Positions 25,480 to 33,830 of a stretch of 39,235 nucleotides of DNA are shown in pieces. How positions within the stretch are numbered: position 1 is the first letter of the stretch; the number at the start of each line of letters is the position of its first letter. The notes beneath the pieces are model-generated. The model was not told the origin of the DNA, ran no database searches, and saw only the letters and a list, made by a program, of their open reading frames with translations. This DNA is from Planctomycetales bacterium (GTDB lineage: Bacteria > Planctomycetota > Planctomycetia > Isosphaerales > Isosphaeraceae), in the NCBI GenBank assembly GCA_027452145.1, contig DAIDHB010000358.1, positions 1 through 39,235 of the forward strand, written 5' to 3'. A program made the translations under genes and the position numbers.

Positions 25480-26814
25480 ATGACAGCTACTGCGACGACA
25501 TCCACCACCGGCGGCTTCACCGAGGACGCCTTCCACCGCTTCATGAAGGGGCGCGACGAGCCATCGTGGCTGGTCGAGCGCCGTCGCGAGGCGTTTGCCC
25601 GGTTCCAGGCGTTTTCCTGGCCCGGCGCTCGCGACGAGGAGTGGCGGCGGACCGATATCCGCGCGCTGAAGCTCGACGCTTTTGCCCCGCCCGCCGCCGA
25701 GGCGCCCGCAGCATCCGCAGCCTCGGCGTTCGACGACCTGTGGGGCTCGCTGAGCTCGCACTACGCCACCGGGATGCTGCATGTCGACGGCCCGGCCGTC
25801 CGCGAGCCGGACCCGGCCAGGCTCGGCGGCGCGGTGTTCGTCGACCTGGCCCGCGCGGCGAAGGACCACCCGGAGATCCTCGATCGGTACCTGCTGACTC
25901 AGGCGGTCACCGCGAATGACGACATCTTCGCCGCGCTCCATGCCGCGTTCTGGAGCGGCGGATCGTTGCTCTACGTCCCGCGGGGCGTGAAGCTCGAGGC
26001 CCCGCTGTTCAACCTCGTCGGCCTGACCCGGCCCGGCGGCGTTGATTTGAACCACACGCTCGTCGTGCTCGAGGACGGCGCCGAGGCGACGCTCGTCCGC
26101 GAGACGGCCGGCCGCCGCGGCGATGAGCCGGGCGCGGCGTTCCACGCCGGCGCGCTTGAGGTCTTCGTCGGCCAGGGCGCGCGGTTGACCCTGGTGAACA
26201 TCCAGAACTGGGACGACGCCACCTGGCACTTCAGCCGCGAGCGCGCAATCGTCGGTCGCGATGCCTCGATCCAGTGGACCGTCGGCGGCCTCGGCTCGCG
26301 ACTGGCCAAGGTGAACCAGGAGGTCGTCCTGGCCGGCCCGGGCGCAAATGCCCAGGTCAACGGCGTGATGTTCACCACCGGCCGGCAACACCTGGCCTAC
26401 TTCACCCGCCAGGACCACGCCGCGCACCACACCACCAGCGACCTTCTGTACAAGGGGGGCCTCAAGGACCGGTCGCGGGTCGTCTGGAAGGGGATGATCC
26501 GCGTCGAGAAGGACGCCCAGCGCACCGACGCCTACCAGAAGAACGACAACCTGGTGCTCTCCGAGTCCGCGAGGGCTGACTCGATCCCGGGCCTGGAGAT
26601 CGAGGCCAACGACGTCCGCTGCACCCACGGCGCGACCGCGGGCCGCGTGGACGAGGACATGATCTTCTACGCCGAGGCGCGCGGCATCCCTCTCGAGGTC
26701 GCCGTTCGCCTGATCGTCGAGGGGTTCTTCGCCGACGTGTATGACCGGATCACTCTCGAGCCGGTCCGCGAGACCCTCCGGCAGGCCGTCGCTCTTCGCG
26801 TCATTAGTCATTAG
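25480..26814 (+). CDS. sufD: Fe-S assembly scaffold SufD
   Basis: The 444-residue protein is SufD, the SufB paralogue that completes the SufBC2D complex. Markers include EPSWLVERRREAFARFQAFSWP near the N terminus with RRTDIRAL. The middle has FAALHAAFWSGGSLLYVPRGVKLE, and a beta-helix core includes NIQNWDDATWHFSRERAIVG. The C-terminal block CTHGATAGRVDEDMIFYAEARGI includes the conserved His-Gly-Ala. The last codons (VISH and stop) are made of a heptamer-like repeat that runs into the next spacer. Unlike most suf operons, two unrelated genes separate it from sufB. Confidence 0.95.
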   Translation: MTATATTSTTGGFTEDAFHRFMKGRDEPSWLVERRREAFARFQAFSWPGARDEEWRRTDIRALKLDAFAPPAAEAPAASAASAFDDLWGSLSSHYATGMLHVDGPAVREPDPARLGGAVFVDLARAAKDHPEILDRYLLTQAVTANDDIFAALHAAFWSGGSLLYVPRGVKLEAPLFNLVGLTRPGGVDLNHTLVVLEDGAEATLVRETAGRRGDEPGAAFHAGALEVFVGQGARLTLVNIQNWDDATWHFSRERAIVGRDASIQWTVGGLGSRLAKVNQEVVLAGPGANAQVNGVMFTTGRQHLAYFTRQDHAAHHTTSDLLYKGGLKDRSRVVWKGMIRVEKDAQRTDAYQKNDNLVLSESARADSIPGLEIEANDVRCTHGATAGRVDEDMIFYAEARGIPLEVAVRLIVEGFFADVYDRITLEPVRETLRQAVALRVISH

Positions 26815-26901
26815 TCGATGGCCATCGGCACCCGGCCGGCGAAGCCCTTCGCCGGGTTGATGGCAAGTCGCTAGTAACTAATGACAAATGACTAATGACT
26901 A
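26800..26901. repeat. Inverted heptamer-like repeats, sufD-sseA spacer
   Basis: The left arm (26800-26816, ATTAGTC units) overlaps the sufD stop. The right arm (26873-26901) has complementary GACTAAT/GACAAAT units and ends eight bases before the AAGGAG site of the next gene. The arms can pair across the spacer. Confidence 0.7.
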
Positions 26902-26921
26902 GACACCAAGGAGTTTGCCCC

Positions 26922-27776
26922 ATGGGTGACGCTTATGCCCATCCGGAAGTCCTGGTCTCGGCCGACTGGGTCGAGGCGCATCTGAAGGACCCCAAGGTCC
27001 GCATCGTCGAGAGCGACGAGGATATTCTGCTCTACGACATGGCCCATGTCCCCGGCGCCGTGCGGATCGACTGGCAGGGGGATTTGCAGGACCAGTTGCG
27101 CCGCGACTACATCGACGCCGACAAGTTCGCCGCCCTCTGCTCCCGCGCGGGGATCGCCAACGATACCACGGTCGTGTTCTACGGCGACAAGTCGAACTGG
27201 TGGGCGTGCTACGCCTTCTGGGCTTTCAAGCTGTTCGGGCACGCCGATTGCCGGATCCTCAATGGCGGGCGGAAGCTCTGGCTGGACCAGAAGCGGCCGA
27301 CGACCACCGAGGTCCCCAGCTACCCGCCGACCCGGTACACCGTCCAGGGCGGTGAGGAGGAGCGAATCCGGATCTTCCGCGACGCCGTCGAGGCCCACGC
27401 GAAGGCCGGGCTCCCGCTGATCGACGTCCGCAGCCCCAAGGAGTTCACCGGCGAGAAGCTGCACATGGAGGACTATCCCCAGGAAGGCGCCCTCCGCGGC
27501 GGCCACATTCCGGGTGCAAAGAACGTCCCCTGGAGCCGCGCGGTCAACGAGGATGGCACCTTCAAGTCGCCCGAGGAATTGCGGGCCATCTTCGAGCGGG
27601 AGTGCGGGCTCAAACCGAACGATTCCGTGGTGGCGTACTGCCGCATCGGCGAGCGTTCGAGCCTCACCTGGTTCGTCCTCACCTACCTCCTCGGCTACAG
27701 CAACGTCAAGAATTACGACGGCTCCTGGACCGAGTGGGGCAACCTCGTCCGGGCGCCCATTGCTCGCGGGGCCTGA
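26922..27776 (+). CDS. sseA: Thiosulfate/3-mercaptopyruvate sulfurtransferase
   Basis: The 284-residue protein has two rhodanese domains. The first (about 8-125) is catalytically silent, with DMAHVPGAVRIDW. The second (about 150-280) has PLIDVRSPKEF and GHIPGAKNVPW, and the active-site loop CRIGERSS with C240. That loop resembles thiosulfate sulfurtransferases more than the CGSG-type mercaptopyruvate enzymes. AAGGAG lies before ATG 26922. It sits between sufD and sufE, where it could supply persulfide sulfur. This is notable because no cysteine desulfurase gene is in the window. The enzyme family is firm; its role in cluster assembly is inference. Confidence 0.88.
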   Translation: MGDAYAHPEVLVSADWVEAHLKDPKVRIVESDEDILLYDMAHVPGAVRIDWQGDLQDQLRRDYIDADKFAALCSRAGIANDTTVVFYGDKSNWWACYAFWAFKLFGHADCRILNGGRKLWLDQKRPTTTEVPSYPPTRYTVQGGEEERIRIFRDAVEAHAKAGLPLIDVRSPKEFTGEKLHMEDYPQEGALRGGHIPGAKNVPWSRAVNEDGTFKSPEELRAIFERECGLKPNDSVVAYCRIGERSSLTWFVLTYLLGYSNVKNYDGSWTEWGNLVRAPIARGA

Positions 27777-27786
27777 GGGGCTTCGC

Positions 27787-28033
27787 AGTGGTCAGTGAGT
27801 AGTGGTCAGTGGTCAGTGGTCAGTGGTCAGTCAAGACTCATACCGTCCCTGCGGTTGCCTCGCTGTACTGGCTATCGACAACCGGCGCCACGGCGACTGA
27901 TTCCCGTCTCTACCTCCAGACCACTGACCACCGCACCGACCACTGACCACTGACCACCACACTGACCACTGACCACTGACCACTGACCACTGACCACTGA
28001 CCACTGACCACTGACCACTGACCACTGACCACT
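27787..28033. repeat. Large complementary heptamer arrays before sufE
   Basis: The left array has five AGTGGTC units (27787-27828, one other heptamer interposed). The right array has ten perfect tandem GACCACT units (27964-28033), with more scattered units from 27919. The arrays are reverse complements and fill much of the spacer. The last unit ends five bases before the sufE ATG, leaving no ordinary ribosome-binding site. Confidence 0.9.
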
Positions 28034-28038
28034 GATCC

Positions 28039-28470
28039 ATGACAAAGCTCGACTCCATCGCGACCGAGATGTCCCAGTGTGACCGGCAGGAGCGGATCGA
28101 CCTCCTGCTCGATTTTGCCAAGGGCCTGCCGCCCTTGCCGGAGCGACTGGCCGCCCACAAGGATGCCTCGCATCGGGTCGAGGAGTGCCAGTCGCCGGTC
28201 TACCTCTTCGTCGAACTCGACGGGGAGAAGGTCGGCCTCTTCGCCGATGCGCCGATCGAGGCGCCCACGGTGCGCGGGTTCGTCGCGATGCTCGTCGAGG
28301 GGCTGGAAGGTGCCACGGTGGAGGACATCCTCCAGGTTCCCAACGACCTGGTCGAGCGTTGCGGACTGGGCGAGATCCTGGGCATGCTGCGGGTGCGCGG
28401 TCTCTCGGGGGTCCTGCGTCGCGTGAAGGCGGATGTCACCCGGGCGGCGATCTCCCGATCTGGTCGTTAG
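28039..28470 (+). CDS. sufE: Sulfur acceptor SufE
   Basis: This 143-residue protein is a SufE. The active Cys is C50 in SHRVEECQSPVYLFVEL, the loop that accepts persulfide sulfur and passes it to SufB. The N-terminal helix ERIDLLLDFAKGLPPLPERL and the later FVAMLVEGLEG and VPNDLVERCGLGEILGMLRVRGL segments are typical. The ATG lies directly after a ten-unit heptamer array with no Shine-Dalgarno sequence, so its translation may depend on the array. Its usual partner SufS is not encoded in the window. The stop codon lies within an inverted repeat arm. Confidence 0.94.
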   Translation: MTKLDSIATEMSQCDRQERIDLLLDFAKGLPPLPERLAAHKDASHRVEECQSPVYLFVELDGEKVGLFADAPIEAPTVRGFVAMLVEGLEGATVEDILQVPNDLVERCGLGEILGMLRVRGLSGVLRRVKADVTRAAISRSGR

Positions 28471-28606
28471 TCACCGCGCCATGGCCCATGACCCGGGAGA
28501 CCCACCACACGGAGACCCGGAGCGATGCCCAGGGACGAACCACGGCCGACCAATGACCAATGACCAATGACCAATGACCAATGACCAATGACCAATGACT
28601 AACGAC
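28463..28606. repeat. Repeats bounding the sufE-Rieske spacer
   Basis: The arm GTCGTTAGTCA (28463-28473) contains the sufE stop and is a perfect complement of TGACTAACGAC (28596-28606), which contains the first codons of the Rieske gene. Seven perfect GACCAAT units (28548-28596) lie directly before that start, and the ATG is partly formed by the last unit. Confidence 0.85.
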
Positions 28607-28915
28607 AAATTCATCAAGGTCGCGACCCGGTCCGAGCTGCCGCCGGGCGGCAAGAAGTTGGCGGAGATTGACGGCCGCGCCATCGCGATCTTTCACTGCG
28701 ACGGCGGCTTCCACGCGATCGATGACGTCTGCACCCATGACGGCGGGCCGCTGGCCGAAGGCGAGCTGAAGGGCTGCGAGATCCGCTGCCCGCGTCACGG
28801 CGCACGGTTCGACGTGCGGACCGGCCGCGCGCTTTCGATGCCCGCCTTCGAGCCGGTGGCCACACACACCGTCGAGGTGCGCGGGGACGATATCTATGTG
28901 GCGATCGAGGACTAG
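28595..28915 (+). CDS. Rieske-type ferredoxin in the suf cluster
   Basis: The 106-residue protein is a single Rieske domain with ligands C46-x-H48 (DVCTHDGGPLAEGEL) and C65-x2-H68 (IRCPRHGARFD). It resembles the small ferredoxin subunits of non-haem dioxygenases (NirD/BphF type). No oxygenase gene is nearby, so it may act as an electron carrier for cluster assembly, as other suf loci carry ferredoxins. The start codon is built from the seventh GACCAAT repeat unit, and other in-frame or near ATGs in the array make the start uncertain by a few codons. It precedes the SufT-like gene by 59 bases. Confidence 0.88.
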   Translation: MTNDKFIKVATRSELPPGGKKLAEIDGRAIAIFHCDGGFHAIDDVCTHDGGPLAEGELKGCEIRCPRHGARFDVRTGRALSMPAFEPVATHTVEVRGDDIYVAIED

Positions 28916-28974
28916 CGATCGACCGGGCGGCTGGCGTCAGTCGTGAGCGCTCGAGATCACCGAGGACTTGCCCC

Positions 28975-29274
28975 ATGATCGAACAAGAGGCCCTGCTCGA
29001 AGCCCTGCGGACCGTCAAGGATCCCGAGCTGAATGTCAACGTGGTTGACCTGGGACTTGTCTATTCGGTCCAGACGCGGGAGGACCAGGTCGACGTGGAG
29101 ATGACCCTGACCTCCCCGGCCTGCCCGGCGGGTCCGGAGATCCTCCGAGGCGCGGTCACCGCACTCGAGGCGGTCCCGGGCATCGCCAAGGCGAACGTCC
29201 GCCTGGTCATGTCGCCGCCCTGGACGCCGGACCGGATGAGCGAGGCCGCCCGCGACGAGCTGGGCTTCTTCTGA
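28975..29274 (+). CDS. sufT: SufT/MIP18-like Fe-S assembly factor (DUF59)
   Basis: The 99-residue protein is a stand-alone MIP18/DUF59 domain. Diagnostic parts are VKDPELNVNVVDLGLVYSV, VEMTLTSPACPAGPEI with the conserved C50, and NVRLVMSPPWTPDRMSEAAR. Such proteins (SufT, PaaD-like, CIA2-like) help mature Fe-S proteins. It is the last recognisable gene of the suf cluster on the same strand as sufC to sufE. The symbol follows common usage for stand-alone MIP18 proteins in suf loci; the exact subgroup is less certain. Confidence 0.87.
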   Translation: MIEQEALLEALRTVKDPELNVNVVDLGLVYSVQTREDQVDVEMTLTSPACPAGPEILRGAVTALEAVPGIAKANVRLVMSPPWTPDRMSEAARDELGFF

Positions 29275-29914
29275 TCGCCCTCCTGCTCGATCCCGGGCTC
29301 CCTGGCACCCACCCACGCCGCCATGGCCGCCACCTCTCGCTCGCGGCGTGCTGCGTTATTTCAACGCGGTGTTCCCCGCGAACACCTCCTGGCCGAACAG
29401 CCGAACCGACTCGATCGGTTTTGTAACAAATCTGTCTGTTCTGCGCAAATCCTGATCTGGAAAGCAGTTGCGGCTACGGAGATCCGACGCCTCTCGTCCG
29501 TGCAGGCCGGCGGCGGCGCGATCGGGCCGGCGGACGAAGAAGGCGGCGGTCGCGGTTCCACGAATTTCCTGGGCCGAGTAGCCGAGGGCGCTTGTCTCCG
29601 TTAAAATAGCCCTTACGAAACAAAATCCTTTTGACCGGAGTAGATGTCGACTGGGTCCCGGGATGGCCGGTCCGAACTGCCCGCGGAATGTGTGGCCTCC
29701 GCCACGCCGTGGTGTGCGGAGCCTCCTCCTTGGTCGTGCCTTGGCCGCCGGCATGAGGAAGTGATCGGACGGTTTAAACGCGAGGACCCCGAGTCGGCGA
29801 GATCAGGTCCGTCGCGGACGCGGGCTCCGGCCCATGACGCTCTCGGGTTAATGGTTCCGTGATAAGAGTTTCCCAGTCCGGATTGAGGGGTCCCCACGTG
29901 CGGGATCGAGCACT
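29275..29914. other. Intergenic region before the S24 regulator
   Basis: No gene was recognised in 640 bases. A near-palindrome TTTGTAACAAA around 29420-29431 and a small AT-rich patch at 29603-29635 are the only features that could be regulatory. Short open frames at 29323-29604 and 29644-29862 lack family character. Confidence 0.4.
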
Positions 29915-30718
29915 GTGGCTCGCAAGAAGACGCCGAAGGTCAGAGTCCACGTCAAGGCCGCCCTATCCCGTCGCTTGAGGGAGATCCGGCAGGAGCTATT
30001 CGGGGAGCATGGCGGACCCGAACTGGCTCGACGACTCGGCCTGCCGGCCCGGACGTGGTACAACTACGAGACCGGGGTGACGGTCCCGGCCGAGGTCTTG
30101 CTGGGATTCATCGAGCAGACGGGCGCCAACCCCGCCTGGCTATTCAAGGGCGAAGGCCCGATGTACCGCGACCCGAACGACGATCGGCTCCTCTCCGAGC
30201 TGACGCCGGTGGAGCTCATCCGCCGCGGCCTCGAGAAGCTCGAGCGGTCGTCGAGCGAGACGATCGTGGTCGCTCCGGACAACCTGCCCGGCGAGGAAGC
30301 CTCGAAATTCGTGGCGATCAACCTCTATCCCCTCTCGACGGTCGCGCAGCGAATCGTCGACCCCGCACGGGCCGAGGGTCACGTCATGGCGTACCGCAAC
30401 TGGCTCCCCGAGCCGTCGCAGACCATTGGTACCCGGCTGGTGGATGACTCGATGCATCCGATCCTACCCGCCGGATCGATCGTCGCCGTCGACCGCTCGG
30501 TCACCGATCCGGCCCGGCTGCACGGGCAGATCGTCGCGGCCTGCCCGGACGGCACGCCGATGATCCGGTGGCTCGACCTCCACGGCCGGCACATCATCCT
30601 CCGCCCCAACCACAACGTCGGCCGCGAGTACCCGCTGATCCCCGTCGAGGTCGAATCGCACGAACATGTCATCATCGGGCAGGTCGTCTGGTCCTGGAGC
30701 CGGTTCGCGACCTCCTGA
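29915..30718 (+). CDS. XRE-type regulator with LexA-like S24 domain
   Basis: This 267-residue protein has an N-terminal helix-turn-helix (about 17-75: GGPELARRLGLPARTWYNYETG) and a C-terminal peptidase-S24 fold (about 130-260). The Ser nucleophile is S179 in VDDSMHPILPAGSIVAVD. Where LexA has the catalytic Lys (VKRL), this protein reads MIRWL, so Lys appears replaced by R218. No Ala-Gly cleavage site is seen in the linker. It may therefore be a non-cleaving, ligand- or phosphorelay-type repressor rather than an SOS switch. GTG 29915 is used; the ribosome site is weak. It is transcribed after a 640-base gap, so it is not clearly part of the suf operon. Confidence 0.8.
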   Translation: MARKKTPKVRVHVKAALSRRLREIRQELFGEHGGPELARRLGLPARTWYNYETGVTVPAEVLLGFIEQTGANPAWLFKGEGPMYRDPNDDRLLSELTPVELIRRGLEKLERSSSETIVVAPDNLPGEEASKFVAINLYPLSTVAQRIVDPARAEGHVMAYRNWLPEPSQTIGTRLVDDSMHPILPAGSIVAVDRSVTDPARLHGQIVAACPDGTPMIRWLDLHGRHIILRPNHNVGREYPLIPVEVESHEHVIIGQVVWSWSRFATS

Positions 30719-30745
30719 GTCGCGGGCCGGTCGAGCCCGGTTGGC

Positions 30746-31552
30746 TCACGCGGCCTCGGGGTCCTCGAAGGCTTCCCAGCCCTCGGCCGCGGCGTTCCGC
30801 TGGCGGATGAACCGCGCCTGGGCGGTGAAGAGAAACCCGGCGAAGATGCCCGTCGCCGCTCCCCCCAGGTGGGCCATGTAGGCCACGCCCCCCTCGTCGC
30901 CGCCGCGGTGGAACGCTCCGGCCCCCATCCAGACCTGAAGTGCGATCCAGACGCCGATCACGATCGCGGCCGGAAGCACGGTGATGAATCGGACGAGCAG
31001 CACCCGGATCCGGTTCGTCGGGAACCAGACGACATATGCCCCCATCACACCCGCGATCGCGCCGGAGGCCCCCAGCGTCGGCACATTCGAATACGGATTC
31101 AGGGCGATCTGAGCGAGCGAGCCCACCAGGCCGCAGGCCAGGTAGACGATCAGGTAGCGGACCGAGCCCAGCACCTCCTCGACGTTATCGCCGAAGATCC
31201 AGAGGCTGAGCATGTTCCCCAGCAGGTGCAGCCAGCTCCCGTGCAGAAACAGCGAGGTCAGCAGGGTCCAGCGCACCGGGATCGGGCAGGGATGATGCTC
31301 GAGCTCGACCTGGCGGAGCGTCAGCCGTGCCGCGCCGTTGGCGTCGCGCTCGATCACCGGGATCTGCCGGGGGATGGGCCCCTCGAGGTCCTCGTTGTGC
31401 ATGACCTCGCGCGGCGTCATCGCGAAGGCCCGGGTAAACTCCTCGCCGCGATCCTGCTGGACCAGGAAGATTGTGACGTTCGCCGCAATCAGCAGGTACG
31501 TGACGAACGGGATGATCCGGGTGCGTTCGAGGTCGCCGAGCGGCAGCACCAT
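30746..31552 (-). CDS. Rhomboid-family intramembrane serine protease
   Basis: The 268-residue membrane protein has about six hydrophobic helices. The rhomboid motifs are visible: HGSWLHLLGNM (oxyanion His and Asn), the nucleophile S163 in TLGASGAIAGVMGAY, and the catalytic H228 in MAHLGGAATGIFAGF. A loop of about 60 residues lies between helices 1 and 2. ATG 31552 (MVLPLGDLERTRIIPFVTY) is preferred because rhomboids of this type begin with such a short polar lead; a TTG at 31585 could add 11 residues. It lies downstream of the Ldh2-like gene on the same strand (72 bases). Confidence 0.92.
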   Translation of the reverse strand: MVLPLGDLERTRIIPFVTYLLIAANVTIFLVQQDRGEEFTRAFAMTPREVMHNEDLEGPIPRQIPVIERDANGAARLTLRQVELEHHPCPIPVRWTLLTSLFLHGSWLHLLGNMLSLWIFGDNVEEVLGSVRYLIVYLACGLVGSLAQIALNPYSNVPTLGASGAIAGVMGAYVVWFPTNRIRVLLVRFITVLPAAIVIGVWIALQVWMGAGAFHRGGDEGGVAYMAHLGGAATGIFAGFLFTAQARFIRQRNAAAEGWEAFEDPEAA

Positions 31553-31624
31553 GAGAGGAGTCCGTTTCTGAGGGGAATCCCGCAAGATCGGGCCGGCGGA
31601 CGATGAGGGACCGGCCCGCGGTCA

Positions 31625-32587
31625 TCAATCCAGGGGAGCCGGCGGGTCGATCGCCGGCCCGCGCGCCCGCTCGACAAGCGGCTTCCAGGCCGACGAGGCC
31701 ATCTCCACGCCGTCCTGCCAGAGGCGGCGGCGGCGGGCTTCCCAGCCCTCGGGGTCCAGGGCGTGAAGATCCGCCCCGGCATCCTCGGCGGCGGACCGTT
31801 CGCGGGCCGCGGCGACCCGTTCGTGCCAGGCCGAGAGCGATCCCGGCCCGGTGCCCGCCAGCGCGGCGACCAGCCAACCGCCTTCAGGTACAAGCACTTC
31901 GGCGGCCAGCCGCATTCCTTCGGAGAAGTCCGTCGCGGGATTCTTCCCCGGGCGGCGGCTCGCCGCCGATCGGCCCTGCGCCGACGGCGACTTCCCACTC
32001 GTCGCGGGCGTAGGTAGGCCGGGATCGACCACCAGCGGCAGGCCCGCGGCCGTCGGCAGGGCCAGGCTCCAGGCCCCGCCGGGCCCGATCGCCCACCCGG
32101 CCATCGGGCCGATCGCGATCCCGGCGGCGATCGGCGCCGCCGAGACCGCCGACTCGATGCCGACCACCCGCACCAGCCCCACGCCCGAATCCCTGGCCTT
32201 CTCGACCGCCAGCTCGGCGGCCCGCTCCAGGACCAGCAGCGGCATCCCGTTCTCGCCGTCCAGCTCCGCCAGCGACGACCGCTCTCCCACCACCCGACCC
32301 GTCGTCGCCGCATTCACCCGCCGCTCGTCGATCGCCGTCAACCAGGTGTCGAGCGTCGCGATGCCCAGGCTCGGGGCACCGGCTGCATCGAACCAGAGCA
32401 GGTGCGCGGCCAGTGCGCCCGAGCGCGCGGGCGCGAGTCCCGCCGCGGTCCCCAGCGCCATGGCGAACCGGCGTAGGTCGTCGTACGCGAATCGATGGAT
32501 GACCGCCCCGGCCACGCTCTGTTCATCCCTCCCGTCCGGCAGACCGATCGACCCCAGGCTGTTGGCAGCCCGGGAGGCTCGCTCCAC
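31625..32587 (-). CDS. Diverged Ldh2/malate dehydrogenase-like protein
   Basis: The 320-residue protein follows the outline of the Ldh2/YlbC NAD-dependent dehydrogenase family. It has an initial FAYDDLRRFAMALGTAAGL, then a shared-type LGIATLDTWLTAIDERRVNA, LDGENGMPLLVLERAAELAVEKARDSGVGLVRVVG, and a GPGGAWSLALPT loop with LPLVVDPG. However, the usual R-G-x-x-SHG and active HFG histidine motifs are not evident, and the middle is Pro/Ser-rich. It may have lost dehydrogenase activity. The start is GTG 32587; other starts are possible. The assignment is by pattern only. Confidence 0.6.
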   Translation of the reverse strand: MERASRAANSLGSIGLPDGRDEQSVAGAVIHRFAYDDLRRFAMALGTAAGLAPARSGALAAHLLWFDAAGAPSLGIATLDTWLTAIDERRVNAATTGRVVGERSSLAELDGENGMPLLVLERAAELAVEKARDSGVGLVRVVGIESAVSAAPIAAGIAIGPMAGWAIGPGGAWSLALPTAAGLPLVVDPGLPTPATSGKSPSAQGRSAASRRPGKNPATDFSEGMRLAAEVLVPEGGWLVAALAGTGPGSLSAWHERVAAARERSAAEDAGADLHALDPEGWEARRRRLWQDGVEMASSAWKPLVERARGPAIDPPAPLD

Positions 32588-32639
32588 ATTACGGAGTCGA
32601 CGCCGGCGGTGTAAATCCCCGGCTCCCGGTAAGACACTC

Positions 32640-32845
32640 GTCCTTCCGAGCCGGGGTGACGCGCCGCGTCCTCTCTGTCCCGGCTCGCCCTCCCGGAGAG
32701 GCGATGGCCGACGGAAGGGAGAGCGAGGCTCCGGCCGAGCCGGGGTGATGCGCCGCCTTCAGGGGATGCCGGCTCGCCGGGAGGCTCGCCCTCCCGATCA
32801 GACGCGGACCTGGGAGGGCAAGGCTCCGGCCGAGCCGGGATCGCG
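32640..32845. repeat. Cluster of GC-rich palindromic repeats
   Basis: The motif GAGGCTCCGGCCGAGCCGGG and its parts occur at about 32648-32665, 32716-32756 and 32812-32840, with the inverted form GGCTCGCCCTCCC at about 32681-32694 and 32779-32795. The core GGCTC-CGGCC-GAGCC is itself a hairpin. The region separates two minus-strand genes. Confidence 0.65.
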
Positions 32846-32871
32846 CGATGGCGCCCGTTCGGGGCAGATCC

Positions 32872-33414
32872 TCAATACACCGGTCCCCTGGCTTGCGGGC
32901 CCTCCGACTCGAACCGCTCCCACTCACGACGGACGCACGACAGACCGAAGGCGCACAGCTCGAACTGATCGCTCAGCCGGCGGAAGACCGAGCTCTCGCC
33001 CCGCCCCGCACTGAGACGACTGGCGACGTAGTACGACCGCTTCCCCTGCTCCTGGTAGTCGATTAGCGCGTCGGCGCGATCGGACCGGCGCAACCGGGCC
33101 AGTGCCTCGGGATACACGCCCGTCCAGAACAGCGTGAAATCGCCGACATGGCGATGGCACTCGCGACGGCGCTCGGCGTCGTCGGCCGCCTCGGCCGCGG
33201 CGACCATCGCCGCCACCTCCGCCAGCGGCCGGCCGTCGGTAGCCCTCAGCCGCCACAGCGACTGTGACGGCACGAAGGTCGCCAGCAGCTCGGCCACGTA
33301 CTGCACCAGCGCCGGGTCGCCGATGCCCAGCTCATTCATGAACGCAGACTCGGTCAGACCCCGAAACAACCGGTGCAGCGGGTGCGTTTCGGGAATCGCT
33401 CGCAATTCATCCAT
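32872..33414 (-). CDS. Hypothetical protein, helical
   Basis: I do not recognise this 180-residue protein. It is soluble and mostly helical, beginning MDELRAIPETHPLHRLFRGL with FVPSQSLWRLRATDGRPL in the middle. It has FTLFWTGVYPEALARL and GKRSYYVASRL blocks, and a C-terminal FELCAFGLSCVRREW containing two cysteines. The coding character is good, and the ATG is preceded by a G-rich site (GAGGAGCGCCC). Conservation is likely within planctomycetes, but I cannot verify it. Confidence 0.65.
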   Translation of the reverse strand: MDELRAIPETHPLHRLFRGLTESAFMNELGIGDPALVQYVAELLATFVPSQSLWRLRATDGRPLAEVAAMVAAAEAADDAERRRECHRHVGDFTLFWTGVYPEALARLRRSDRADALIDYQEQGKRSYYVASRLSAGRGESSVFRRLSDQFELCAFGLSCVRREWERFESEGPQARGPVY

Positions 33415-33830
33415 CGAGGGCGCTCCTCACCCATACATCTCGGCCATGGGAAAGATGGAGAACCGACTTCGGGAATGATTCGGGAGGCTGAGGGCGGCAT
33501 GCGGCTCGGGAGGTGATTCGAGGTTCCGCCGGGCTTTCCTAGCAAATCCTACGCCGGGAGTCGTGAACGATCAACTGGAGAATCCGGCAGCGTCCAACCG
33601 GGCGCCATCGCGCCTAGCCTTGAAGGACTCGGCCGTTCCTGGCATGATGAAGGTGAGAAATGGAACATCAATCCCCCTGGGGCTCGTCTTGCGGCCTCCG
33701 GAGCTTGCCGCGGCGAAGGGGGCATGCCGGCCGAGCCGATTGCCTCGGCTCGCGAGAGATGGCGGTCGTTCGCCGGGTCCGCCACCGGCCATCCACGCAT
33801 CGCGGACCCGCTCCGCCGGGAGAGACTTGG
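33415..33830. other. Divergent spacer before the MBL-fold gene
   Basis: No gene or RNA was recognised. The plus-strand frame of the next gene is open through much of it (from 33660), but that sequence has no similarity to the MBL family and is Arg/Pro-rich. Confidence 0.4.

Noticed and set aside
27787..28033. Tandem repeats considered as a CRISPR array
   Set aside because: The units are 7 bases, contiguous and without spacers, and no cas gene is present.
29644..29862. Short open frame before the S24 regulator
   Set aside because: It has no ribosome site and no recognisable similarity.
31851..33014. Plus-strand frame of 387 codons across two minus-strand genes
   Set aside because: It is antisense to better-supported genes and runs through the GC-rich repeat cluster.
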